Origin: Lolium rigidum
Taxonomy: Eukaryota > Streptophyta > Magnoliopsida > Poales > Poaceae
Assembly: GCF_022539505.1 (NCBI RefSeq)
Contig: NC_061509.1
Coordinates: forward strand, 206,105,254-206,169,253
Reading direction: 5' to 3'
DNA: 64,000 nt
This document shows positions 32,236 through 43,571 of the stretch, piece by piece. Each line of letters starts with the position of its first letter. The stretch's first letter is position 1. Position numbers and translations under genes: made by a program. The notes below the pieces were generated by a model, which worked only from the letters and a program-made list of their open reading frames with translations, made no database searches and was not told the origin of the DNA.

Positions 32236-35200
32236 TCAAGGGCCAGCTGGAGGAGCATCGGAGGGCCGATTCGCCGGATCGTCTTCGAGGCGCGTCTTCA
32301 GCCTCCTCATCCTCCACCTCCGTACTCCTCATCGGATCGAGGTTGCGGGTCCCGACGAAGAGGTTTTGTCGACGAAGTCGGCGATGGAGGCGCCGGGGCA
32401 AGCGCGGCCGGTCTTGATGTTCCGGCCGGGAGCTTGTCCTCCACGTCGGCCCGCCGATACTCGAGCTGCTCGGGCCACCACGTTGTACCGGCAGAGGACA
32501 AAGGACAAGCGCCATGTCGGCACCGGCGCGCGCGCGACCTTCCGGTCGAGGAAGCGATCGATGCCCGCTCCATCAGAGAGGTGAGGGCGGAGATGTCTTG
32601 CGCACCGCTCCGCGGGCCACAGCACGGACCAGCTCCTCGGCCGCGCCGAGCTCCCGGCAACAGCTTGGTGATGGGCTCGACAGCGGGCAGACATGGAGCG
32701 CGCATGTAGTCCTCCATCGTGAGTACTCCGAGCCTGCCGCTCGCGCCGGCTCCGCCACGCCCGGCTCCGCCGCGACAGCGTCAAGAGCTGCGAAGAGCGC
32801 GCTCCGCCGATAAGTAAAACCAGAAGCCATGCTGCGCAGCGCACCAGGCCGCCTAAGAATGTGGATGCAGAAGCTCATAAAGTAAGGCTGGCGACGGCGA
32901 CGCGGCCCCGCAGCCGAAGATGGAGATTTCGAAGGATAAAAAAAAGCTCGGCGGCAGCCGGCACGAGCCGACCGCCCCCAGCCCGAAGATGGAGATTTCG
33001 AAGGATAAAGAAAAGCCCGCGGCAGCCGGCAAGAACCGACCGCCCCCAGCCCGAAGATGGAGATTTCGAAGGATAAAGAGAGCCTGGCGGCAGCCCGGCA
33101 AGAACCGACCGCCCCCAGTCCGAAGATGGAGATTTCGAAGGGTAAAGAAGAGCCCGCGGCAGCCGGCAAGAACCGATCGCTCCCCAGCCCGGCGATGGAG
33201 ATTGCGAAAAAGATAAAAGTTTCTGCCGCCGGCTACCAACCTAGGCCGGCAGCCGACAGCCGAAAGCCGGCAAAGGGAAGGGAACATAGAGGCACTCACC
33301 CGACAAGCCACGATCAAGCGTGCCAATCTCCTCCGTCCAGCGTTTGGAAGTAGCCGTCAGCTCCGTAGACTTGGTGGTGACCTCCTCCTGAAGCGCAAGC
33401 CGCTGCTTCTCCACCTCGGCCAGCCGCCGGCTCAGATCATCCACCTTCTCCTTCTCCGCCGTCCTAAGGGAGGCGAGCTCGTGGAGATGGTTCCGCTCCA
33501 GCCGTGCGCAGCCGCGTCAACTCCCCCTCGGCCACCTTGAGCTTGGCGGCTGCAGATCGGCCCGCCTCCTCGCCTCGGGCGCACCGGGCGCGAGCAGCCC
33601 GGAGATCCTCCTCCAGCCGCGGGACCTTGGCGGCCTCAACCGCGAGGCAGCCGGAAAGAAACGTCGCCCAACGAAGACTAAAAAGAAAGAAGACATCGAG
33701 TCGGAAGAAGCAAGATCTTACCCTTGACGGCCTCCAGCTCACGAGCTAAGCCGGCCCGGTCCAGCTTGGCCTTGTGGTAGTGGGTCACGGCGCTGCTAGT
33801 GCGTATTGGTGCGCCGATCCGCCACAGCCCTAAGGAAAAAAGAGAAATCAGTATGCTAGGCGAAACCCGGACCGGCTCCAAGCAGCCGGCCCATGCCTCT
33901 GAGGGCTACCAGGATGATAACCAAATCAAAAAACAGATGAAGCTTACCTTGCCGGCTTCCTCCACCTTGGCGAGGCTGGCCGCGGCCTCGGCAGCCCTAG
34001 CCTTGAGGTTGGCCTGCAGGCTGGAGAAGAACATCTCCACCGAAGCTTGGCCGGGGTTCCCCTCCCGGCCGGTCACCTCATAGGAGTCGGCGCGGAGCCA
34101 CGCCTGCTCCATGGTGCCAGCCGAGCCAAGGCTGGAGTCGGAGGCGGACGGCACATGCAGGAGCAGAGTGCCCTTGGCCACGTGCGTGCCCCGCGGCGAC
34201 GCCGATGGGGTTCCCGTCCTCACCAGCGCGCGCGAGTCGGCGCCCTCCGTGCGCGCCGGCTCATCCCTTGCCGGCTCTCGCCCGGCCGGCTCCCCGTAGT
34301 CGGCTCCGGTGGTGGCGGCGCTCCGGGCGGCGCATGGCCCGGCCGGCGCAGCCATCTCCGGCGCTCGAGGTGCCCCTCCGGGCTTTCATCCGAACACCAC
34401 CACGCTCGGCCCGGCTCCGGCCCGGTCGCGGGCGGCGTAGCCCCGCCGGCTCCGGCTCCGGCTGCGGGCGGTGAAGCACTCGCTGGCCCGGTTCCGTTGA
34501 AGGCGGCATGCCCCGGCCGGCCCTGGCCGGCTGGGTCCGAAGACGAGTCCGGCGCTGGAACAGGTCGTCCAGCCGTCGGCCGGCGCATCGGCTCGACCCG
34601 CGTGCCGCGATCGGCGCCGAGGCCAGCCGGCACGGCGAAGGAAGACGCCTTGCGGGAGGCGGAGTACCCGCAGGCGGCGGCGGCGTAGGCGCGCGCGGTG
34701 GAGGCTGCGGCGTCGACTCCCTCCTTTGTCGAGGAAGCGGCGACACAACGCGCGGAGTCTGCCGGGAGCCGCCGCCCTAGGCAAACTTGATGGGAGCCCT
34801 AGCCGAACATATAAGGAAAAAACAAGCATAAAAAGTAAGGAAAGAAAAGGAATCAAACAAAAGAGAAAAGAGAACTCACCCGGCCTGCTCCGGAACCTTC
34901 TTCGGCTGCAGCCGGCGGAGCTTCTTCGCCTTCGCCTCCTGGGCGGCAGTAGAGCGGAGGTCGCTGACTCGCTTCTTCCCCTTGGGCGCCGAAGTCGCCG
35001 TGGTGCTTGGCGGCCTCGCGCGCAGGGGCACGGCGGGGATTGGCCACGTGGTGGACGTCGCCGGCTCCTCGTCCTCCTGCTGCTCCGGTGAGGGGGGCGG
35101 ATTGTGCTCCCCCTGGCCGCCTACGTCGGGCGCCTGCAGCAGGTCGTCGTCGCCGGCTTGGTCAGCCGGATCGGCGTGATCCGGCGTCCATCTCCTCGTC

Positions 35201-36216
35201 GCCGGGTCGCCATCCTCGACGTTTTGGCGGTTGAAGAGCTAGAAAACCAGAACATGAGCAAACAACAAAGCCGGAAGTCGGCAGAAGAAAAGGAAGTCGG
35301 CCTCGCAGCCGCAGGCCGGAAGTCGGCGGAGATACAAAACTTACCAGCTCGGGCGGGTGGTCCCTGTCATGGGGCGCCAGCCCGTAGTTCCACTCCTCAG
35401 GCATGTTCGCCTTGGTGATGTTGTTCACCCGGCGGGCGACCTGGGCCTTGGAGACCAGCGCCGTGGATGTCCGGTTCGGATCGAACCGGCCGGACATGTG
35501 CCCGATCTTGTGGGTGCGCATCTGGAGCGGCAGCACCCGGCGCTCGGCGATGGTGCAGAGGAGGTCCTCGGCGGTCAGCCCGTTCGCGACGGCCGCCCCC
35601 AGGAAGTCCCAGAGCTGATTCACCTCAGCATCCGGATCCGTCGTGCGGGCGTTGTAGCTCCAGTTGATCCGGCCGACTGGAGGAACCGGGTTGAACTCCG
35701 GAAGGTTGATCCGGTCGACGAGCTGGCCCTCGTTGCGCACGTAGAAGAATGACATCTGCCAATTCTTCACCGAGTCAACGGTTGGAATCTTGGGGAAAGG
35801 CGTACCGGGCCGAGTGTAGATCGAGGCGGCGCCGCAGGCCCGCAGCGGCCCTCGCAGTTTGAGCCTTCAAGTAGAACAGCCGGCTCCAGAAGTCGATGTC
35901 CGGCCACAAGCCGGCGTAGGCCTCCATGAATGCCACATAGCAGCTGAGGAGGATGCAGGCGTTGGCCGGCAGATGGTGCGGCTGCAGGCCGAAGTTGTCC
36001 AGGAACTGGCGGAAGAAGGTGGAAGCCGGGCAGGCCCAGCCCGCGATCGAGGTGCGCGCCGAAGACGACGCGCTCGCCGGGCTGCGGCTCGGGCTCCTTC
36101 TCCTCGCCGGGCGCCCGCGTGACCACCGACGACGGGATCCGGCGGAGGCGCACCAGCCGCTCGATGTAGTCCTCCCGCATATACGAGCCCCGCCACGATC
36201 CGCTGGCGGAGGCCAT
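32236..36216 (-). pseudogene. Spliced antisense gene with 'gypsy type' domain, right arm
   Basis: The mirror copy of the left-arm gene. Exons by homology are 36216-35345, 35238-34880, 34798-33948, 33829-33722, 33640-33300 and about 32800-32236. Start, TATA, most splice sites and the coiled-coil exon are kept. It keeps sense codons where the left copy has the exon 2 stop and the exon 1 extra base. It has its own damage: one extra base near 36030 and small indels near 35850 break exon 1, and the exon 5 acceptor reads cgg instead of cag (33641-33642). The last exon is strongly diverged. Each arm thus carries a differently broken copy. Confidence 0.72.
32915..33210 (-). repeat. Tandem repeat in last intron of antisense gene (right arm)
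   Basis: Five units containing cgaagatggagatttcgaag, the inverted counterpart of 26860-27200, lie within the intron between exons 5 and 6. Unit sequence differs from the left arm (aaggataaag linkers), so the arrays have diverged or been resequenced poorly. Confidence 0.82.
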
Positions 36217-36511
36217 CGTCGAGGAAGAAGAAGAAGATGACCACGAGAGGCGAAAGGGCGAGGAAGAGCCTTGCGACGGCGGCGGCGACGACGGCGGCTG
36301 AGGACGCCCCGTTGAAACGCGGGGCCCCGTGGCGCCGGCTCGACGGAGTAGCGGCGGCGGATCGGCGGAGATTCGCTCGCCGGAGTTCGCCAGCGGGACG
36401 CGTTCGCCGGAGCAGCAACGGGCTCGAGCGCGAAGAAGAAAGCGAGAAAAGCTGGAGCGCGAGGAAGACGAAGTGAAGCAAGTGGCCGCCTCGGTACCCT
36501 CCCCCGCGGCA

Positions 36512-36520
36512 TTTATAGCC
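36512..36520 (-). promoter_or_regulatory. TATA box for the antisense gene, right arm
   Basis: On the minus strand this reads CTATAAATG, the mirror of 23496-23504, about 300 bp upstream of the ATG at 36216. It supports a promoter shared by both copies of the antisense gene. Confidence 0.5.
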
Positions 36521-37028
36521 GACCGCGGCGGGCGGTTAGCCTCCAAGTGGCAATCGTGGCCACGTCGCCCGGATCCTCTGCGCATTAACTTCCGCCATGA
36601 CCGCTGCCGTTACTAGAAACCGCCACACCACGTCGCCCACGACCGCATCAAATCCGGAGGGGACATTGATGTGACCAGACGAACCGGCGGCAGAGCCCAG
36701 GCGTCAGACCAGTCAAGTCGGGTGCAGGACCCGAGGCGGCGGAGACTCCGGCGCGCCGCAAGCCGGAGCCGGACAATAAGTTCAACTCGGACCAAAAATC
36801 ATCAGCAAGGCGGAGACGCCATCAAAACTTGCGAGAGAGCAAAAGCTGCGTAAGTGTAAATAGCGGCCGGCTAGAAGCAGCCCGGCAAGAACGAGCCGGA
36901 TGAGGGCGCAGCCGGCTGAATGGAAATTCTCGGCCGGCCCCTCCAAGTGCCGCCAAGTATATTCGAGAAGCCGGGAAAACCTGCCTAGGTCCTTCTAAAC
37001 GCAGGACCTTGCCGGCTTCGGGGGCTAA

Positions 37029-37918
37029 TGTCGGGGGAAGACCCCGGGTAGGGCAATGGACGCAGAGCAGCCGGCTGGCCACTGGCCGGCTCGCGGCAAA
37101 GGCCGGCCGAGGAGCAGCCAGCTGGCGCCGTGGCCGGCTGGTCCGGAAGCCGGCTGGCTCTGGGTCCTAGTCGGCTCGGCTACGGCCGCCAATGCCGTAG
37201 GCTGGGCCGGCTTCTACAAGCCATATCCGACTAGGGGTTTGTACCTCGGACCGACTCGAGGCTGGCGAGTCTTGCACCGGGAAGGAACCGGGTTGGTGAT
37301 CCGGGTTCCCAAAGTCCACGCTGACTTCATCTTCCGTAAAGCGCGGGGCACTGTGGAGCAATAGTGCCACGCGCCGGACAGGCCATCATGGCCAACTACG
37401 ATCCGTACTGGCTACAGTGGCTGATGGCGACAGGGACACCTCCTCTCCATACCGCTGACCTTGGCAGCCGGATGGGACAGAGCCATGAGGCCTCAACGGC
37501 TCCCGACGTCACCGCCTCGGGAAGGAGCGGAAGCCGGAGCCGGCCAAGCCGGCCGATAAACTATAGGGTCTTATATGTAAAGTGCCGGTGCCTATATAAG
37601 CCGCACTACCCCCTCTCGTGTAGGGGATCGATCATTCTCACTTCATTCCACCCTTAGCGCTGCCCCGTGAGAGAGACCATCGTCTCCCTTAGCCTCCCAG
37701 GAGCAGCCGGACACAGCTCTAGGAGCACCATTGTATTGTGTGATCATCATATACACTCTAGCAGGAGTAGAGGTTTTACCTCCATCGGAGGGCCTCGAAC
37801 CTGGGTACGTCGCCGTGTCGCTCGTCCCCATACCCGCATCCGGATACCGCCGTGAGATCCCTCAGGAACCACCTTCGATTAGCCACCCTATGGCATATGC
37901 CGTGACCATACCACGGCA
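37029..37918 (+). mobile_element. 3' LTR of right palindrome arm
   Basis: 890 bp beginning TGTCGGGGG after the polypurine tract ttcgggggctaa and ending ccacggca (the left copy ends ccacgaca). A TATATAA box lies at 37593-37599. The right flank gataaaacatc belongs to a different LTR, into which this element was inserted. Confidence 0.88.
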
Positions 37919-38599
37919 GATAAAACATCAATGCTTTGTCTAAGGATATTTGTGTTGATTACATTACGCACCATACTTAATGCAATTGTCTGTTGTTTGC
38001 AACTTAATATTGGAAGGGGTTCGGACGATAACCTGAAGGTGGACTTTTTAGACATAGATGCATAATGGATAGCGGTCTATGTACTTTGTCGTAATGCCCT
38101 GAGTAAATCTCATAGTACTCATCGTGATATGTATGTGCATTGTTAGCCCTCTCTATTTGTCAATTGCCCAACTGTAATTCGTTCACCCAACATGCTATTT
38201 ATCTTATCGGAGAGACACCACTAGTGAACTGTGGACCCTGGTCCATTCTTTACATCTGAATTACAATCTACTGCAATACTTGTTCTTTACTGTTCTTCGC
38301 AAACAAACATCATCTTCCACACTATACATTTAATCCTTTGTTTACAGCAAGCCGGTGAGATTGACAACCTCACTGTTATGTTGGGGCAAAGTACTTTGAT
38401 TGTGTTGTGCAGGTTCGACGTTGGCGCCGGAATCCCTGGTGTTGCGCCGCACTACACTCCATCACCAACAACCTTCACGTGTTCCTTGACTCCTACTGGT
38501 TCGATAACCTTGGTTTCTTACTGAGAGAAAACTTGCTGCTATACGCATCACACCTTCCTCTTGGGGTTCCCAACGGACGTGTGCTTCACGCGTATCAGC
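37919..38599 (+). mobile_element. 3' part of a Sabrina/WHAM-like LTR
   Basis: Contains the 'acattacgcaccatacttaa', 'gttcacccaacatgc' and 'tggcgccggaatccctgg' blocks and ends gcgtatca, all typical of an abundant Triticeae gypsy LTR. The upstream half is absent; the palindrome's right LTR lies at the break point. The related but distinct LTR at 41468-43073 shares much of this sequence. Confidence 0.65.
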
Positions 38600-40950
38600 A
38601 GCTCTCAGCTGACAGAATCAATGGACTCTCTGCCGCCGATCATCACCGGGAATGGCGAAACTGAGCTCGCCTCCGACCTTAATCGAACCCGCCGAGCACT
38701 GCAACATCATCTGGGTGAGCATACGCTTCTTCGAGAGCTGTTTATCGCATCTTGCGCCGTTGTTAACCACCATGCGCCGTCGTTCTTGTGCTCGCCGCAG
38801 TTTTCTCCAAGGACCATTCACTGGGGGCACCGCAACTATTCTGCTCAGCACGTCGAGCCTCACCTATTGAACCCACTTGGCCGTCCTCGCGCGGCCGGAA
38901 TCTTCTTCACTGACGACGACTGTCCTGCCGGCCACCACGTTCCTGCCACGTCCCCGATTTTGACCTGGTCAGCCACCCACGTGGCTGCTGAGGTGGCTTT
39001 AGACCCACTAATCAGTGACTAGGTCTAGAAATAGGCCTCGTACAACATAAAGTATTGCTCAGTTATTTAAATTCTAGAAATTACTGAAACTTCACAAAAG
39101 CATATAAAATTCATTTCAATTAAGAAAAAATGAGATATCAAAATTCTCATACAAATAAAATCTATCCAATAAAAATATAATATGAAAAGTTCTATAAAAA
39201 TAAAAAATTTAGTATTTAACCTTTATTATTTAAGCATTTTCTTTTATCCTAAATTCTAATAAAACTCAATAATTAGAAAATTTCTAGAATAATAAAAATA
39301 ATTTAGGAAGTAAATAAAACACTAAACTCAATTTTATTTTGTTATGTTAACATTAAGAGTATCATTTAATCCCTAACCAAATTATTATTTTATTTTAATA
39401 ATACAAATTAAGAAAAATGTTAAACCAACTATTAACTTGTACTTAAAATTTGTTTCTTAAATTGATTTTGTTCAACCAATCATTATTTTAAAATTGTATA
39501 GCCAATAAGAAACCCTAATAGTATCATGTCTAAAACCCTAATTCCATTAGGAGTAAAACCTAATTCCATTTGGATTAAAACTGTAATTCTATAATTTTAA
39601 GTGTAGCTCTAAAAACCTAGGAACTTAGGAAATGTGATCATATGAACTTAACCACTACTCATATATCTATACTAAACAAATAAAAGCATGCTCAAGTTCT
39701 ACTAAAATAGTACAAACTCAAATTCAATTAAAGTTATCATTTCATGTCTTCATTTTGAATAGACCTTATATGATCAATTAATAGTAAACCCTAACTTGTT
39801 AATTGCATGTCCTCAACCTTAACCACTATTACTTAGTAGAACCATGGTGATCAGCCATAATACCAAACTTATGTAGTAATTCACCTCATATGCACCTACT
39901 CAACTAAACCCTACTAGAGGAAAATGAACCATCTAGTTTAGGAACCCATTATTGATTACTTAGTAAATCAAATGAGAAGGCATAGTCAACCCTAATGGTT
40001 AACTCATGGCACCACCTTGGTAACCATCATTTGATATGATACCCTATAGTCAACCATAGTAGTAACCATGCATAGTAAATTAATTTGTTGTCCATGTTTA
40101 GGTAAACATGCCAATACTTGCTGCAGATGAACCCATCCTACTTAGGAACCAACTAGTCCCTAATTAGTGAATTAAATGGACCCAATAGTAAATCCTAGAA
40201 ACCAAAATACCTTGTTTGAAAGTACTTCTTGTTCATTAAGAAACATGTTCTTCAAAAGTTAGTCTTTTGAAGTATATAACAAGTAATCATTAACCATGTC
40301 CTATATTACTAAAACTAACACTTGTTCTTTACATATTAATATTATACCAACTACTATTCCTTGTGTGCTAAGATGATTACTATGCTTTATCATACAACTT
40401 GTATATGATACCAAGTTAACCAAATCCCTAATAAGAACCTTGTTTCTGAAACCACTCTAAAAGTGCAACACACCCTAAACAAAGCATTCCAAGTCACTAA
40501 TCCTAAATCATCGGGGTTAGGTTACGCTTACAGCGATTACATATCATACTATGCATTATAGCATCTTTGCCAGTTCTTTAAACATTGTCCTTCCCGGACG
40601 ATGATGCTATTTCAGAATTCAGAGTTATTCCGTATCGAAGCTTTTAACTGCATAATCTTTCAGTCAAGAAAGGCAAGTTCATCACTTGCTCATGTCACCT
40701 TGATTATGTTTATCAAATTATTTTCAAATTACTATCACTCTTGCATTACAAAGCAAAATATTACTTTTCCAGTTATGAATATGACTATGTGGTGGGCAAT
40801 GGAATCATGGTATGAGTTTGGTGGAGGTTCCATTGCAATTGGGTTAGTCTTCTAGGATTAATTAACCAATTTTGTCTAGTGATTCTTGCGTCGAATAATT
40901 TGTGTTAACCATAAGATCTATAATGGCTCTGGGAAGTCAGTTGTACCTTT
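38600..40950 (+). mobile_element. LTR fragment related to LTR C
   Basis: From about 39000 it parallels 11390-12190 of element C: an AT-rich stretch, then 'ttctttaaacattgtcc' with a 'cggacgatgatgctattt' block, then 'gaatatgactatgtggt' and 'gttaaccataagatct'. The GC-rich 38600-39020 corresponds to the leader-like GC region of LTR C. Both ends are truncated by other elements. No gene is supported; the frame 38561-39022 is a GC-rich opening. Confidence 0.6.
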
Positions 40951-40954
40951 TTCC

Positions 40955-41467
40955 AGGGCCTTTCTTTTACTTTTATGTTGAGCCTTCATCTTCTTACTTT
41001 ATGCACCAATTAAGAGAGCATAGTTTTCATTCTGAGTATAATGTGCATAGTCCCAAAATTTATTATTGATTCATTCATGATTATATTATTGCTTGTTCTC
41101 AAATTACTTGTATCTAGTCACCCTTTGAACTTTAAATGTGTCCTGGCATTTATGTTTTGCTACTTCATAAAGGACAAGCTGAATAGCACTTTGCTATGTT
41201 TTCTCTATGCTAAAAAACTAATAGTTGCTTTCAGTGCACTATTATTCATGATCTTTTGTTTGAGTTACTTCTCATCTTGTAACATAGTTGCTAAGTTCCA
41301 TTGTTAGAATTATATCTACCATGCCTATGTTTAGAGTACTTTGATCCCAGCTCACAACGCCTTTACAATAACTTGATCAAGATTGTGTTGACTTCATGTC
41401 ACCTCAAAAATTATTTTTGTTATCACTTACCTACTCGAGGACGAGCATGAGTTAAGCTTGGGGATGC
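40955..41467 (+). mobile_element. 3' internal end of a Sabrina-like element (F)
   Basis: Similar to 52205-52687 of element B ('cttttacttttatgttgag', 'tactcgaggacgag') and ending in the polypurine tract taagcttggggatgc at 41453-41467. The rest of the internal region is missing at about 40955. No coding sequence is supported. Confidence 0.75.
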
Positions 41468-43073
41468 TGATACGTTGCAAACATAACTATTATTTTTGAT
41501 GCTCCATGCTTGTTTTACACCAATTTCTATATGTTTTGTTTACACTTCGTGACACTTTTATGCATGTTATGGAACTAACCTATTGACAAGATGTCACAGT
41601 GCCAGTTCCTGATTTCTGCTGTTTTTTGTATTTCAGAAAAATTGTACAGGAAATATTCTTGGAATTGGACGAAACAAAAGCCGAAGTTCCTATTTTACTA
41701 TAACAAAGACGGAGTCCAGAGGGCAGACGAAGAAGTGCCAGGAGGCGGCCATGCCATGCCTAGGCGCGGGCCACCCCCTAGCCGTGCCTAGGGGCGGTGT
41801 GGGCCCCTCGGGTACCCACCGACCTCACCCTTCCGCCTATTTATTAATATGATCGAGAAAAACCTAAATACCCGAGCCTCCATGCACGAAAAGTTCCATT
41901 GCCGCTGCCATCGTCGACCCTAGCTCGGGAGGGTTCTGAAGCTCTTCCTGGCACCCTGCCGGAGAGGGAGATCATCACCGGAGGCCTCTACATCACCATG
42001 CCCACCTCCGAAGTGATGCGTGAGTAGTTCATCTCTGGACTACGGGTCCATAGCAGGAGCTAGATGGTTGTCTTCTCCAATTTAAGCTTCATGTTTAGAT
42101 CTGGTGAGCTACCTATCATGATCAAGATTATCTTTATGTAATGCTACATGTTGTGTTTGCTGGGATCCGATGAATATTGAATACTATGGTTGAGATTGAT
42201 TATATACTTGTCATATGTTATTTGTGATATTGCATGCTCTCCGTTGCTAGTGGATGCTCTGGCCAAGTATGTGCTTGTGACTCCAAGAGGGAGTATTTGT
42301 GCTTGATAGTGTGTTCATGCCTCTAGTAATCTGGGAGAGTGACAATAACTTCTAAGGTTGTAGATGTGTTGTTGCTACTAGGGAGAAAACAACAATGCTT
42401 TATTCAAGGATAATTCTATTGTTTACTTTACACACCTTCCTTAATGCAATAATATGTTGCTTGCAACTTAATACTGAAAGGGGTGCGGACGCTAACCGGA
42501 AGGTGAATTATTAGTCATAGACGCAGTTGGATTAGGGTCTATGTATCATGTTTTAATGCCCAAATGAAACTCATAGCAATCATCTTGTCACGTATGGTCT
42601 TTATTCTGTCAATTGCCCAGCTGTAATTTGTTCACCCAGCATGTTATTTATCTTTATGGAGAGACACCTCTAGTGAACCGTGGACCCCAATCTTTTCTTT
42701 TACACTGATAAATTCATCTACTGCAAACACTTGTTATGTTTACTTACTGCAAGCACTGTTCTATTTATTTCACTTCAAACAAACATCTCTTTCCACACTA
42801 TACAGTTAATCATTTGTTTTCAGCAAAAATCAGTGAGATTGACAACCTCACTGTATGTTGGGGCAAAGTATTTTGTTGTGTTCTGTGCAGGTTCCACGTT
42901 GTTGCTGAAGCTGGTAGTGCGCCCTGCCAAAAGTCAGCTAGCAACACCTTCAGAAGCGATTTCTTTCTCCTATTGGGCGATTAAACCTTTGTTTCTTACT
43001 GAGGGAAAACTTGCTACTGTGCTAATCATACCTTCCTCTTGGGGTTCCCCAATGGTGTGCTCTGCACTCATCA
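41468..43073 (+). mobile_element. 3' LTR of Sabrina-like element F
   Basis: Starts TGATACGTTGCAAAC right after the polypurine tract and ends gcactcatca; 1606 bp. The 'ccgcctatttattaat' segment may hold the TATA box. It is a different subfamily from the LTRs of element B. The frame 42680-43126 is not a supported gene. Confidence 0.8.
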
Positions 43074-43571
43074 ATCTCCCTCTCCAGCAGGGTGCCGGGA
43101 AGAGCTCCAGAACCCTCCCGACTTAGGGTCGACGATGGCGGCGGCGAAGGAACTTTTCGTGGATGGAGGCTCGGGTATTTAGGTTTTTCCGAACAGATGA
43201 AAATATAGGTGGAAAGGGCAAGGTCGGTGGGCACCCGAGGGGCCCACACCACCCCTAGGAGTGACCAGGGGGTGGCCCGCGCCTAGGCATGGTGCGGTCG
43301 CCTCCTGGCTATTCTCCATCACCCCTCTGGACTCTGTCACAGTAAAATAGGAACTTTGGCTTTCGTTTCGTCCAATTCCGAGAATATTTCCTGTACAACT
43401 TTTATGAAATACAAAAACATCATAAAACAAGAGCTGACACTGTGGCATCTTGTCAATAGGTTAGTTCCAGAAAATGCATAAAAATAACACGAAGTGTAAA
43501 CAAAACATATAGAAATTGGTGTAAAACAAGCATGGAGCATCAAAAATTATAGATACGTTTGCAACGTATCA
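43074..43571 (-). mobile_element. Inverted 5' fragment of the same LTR subfamily
   Basis: The reverse complement of the first ~490 bp of an F-type LTR, ending gcaacgtatca at 43571. It faces LTR F so that 41468-41960 and 43571-43085 form an inverted repeat with a loop of about 1.1 kb. Base differences (for example aaacgtatct against aaacataact) show it is a separate copy. It is truncated at the end adjoining LTR F. Confidence 0.8.

Larger units (their letters stand above)
22099..37918. mobile_element. 15.8-kb inverted repeat of two gypsy 3' halves
   Basis: The left arm (22099-30044) and right arm (30062-37918) are inverted copies of each other around a 17-bp centre. Each arm, read outward from the centre, is integrase, then a region with a spliced antisense gene, then polypurine tract and 3' LTR. 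The left element therefore runs on the minus strand and the right one on the plus strand. No gag, protease, RT or 5' LTR is present in either. Outer flanks differ: Mutator-like transposase on the left, an unrelated LTR on the right. They share no target duplication (ttgct versus gataa). The integrase/antisense layout fits the Tat/Retand lineage of grasses. Confidence 0.85.

Noticed and set aside
22099..37918. A single ordinary LTR element with two LTRs
   Set aside because: The LTRs are inverted, not direct; integrase appears twice in opposite orientation; gag and RT are missing; flanks show no shared target duplication.
22099..37918. Dating the insertion from LTR22099-22986 against LTR37029-37918
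   Set aside because: They are 3' LTRs of two different element copies, not a 5'/3' pair, so their divergence is not an insertion clock.
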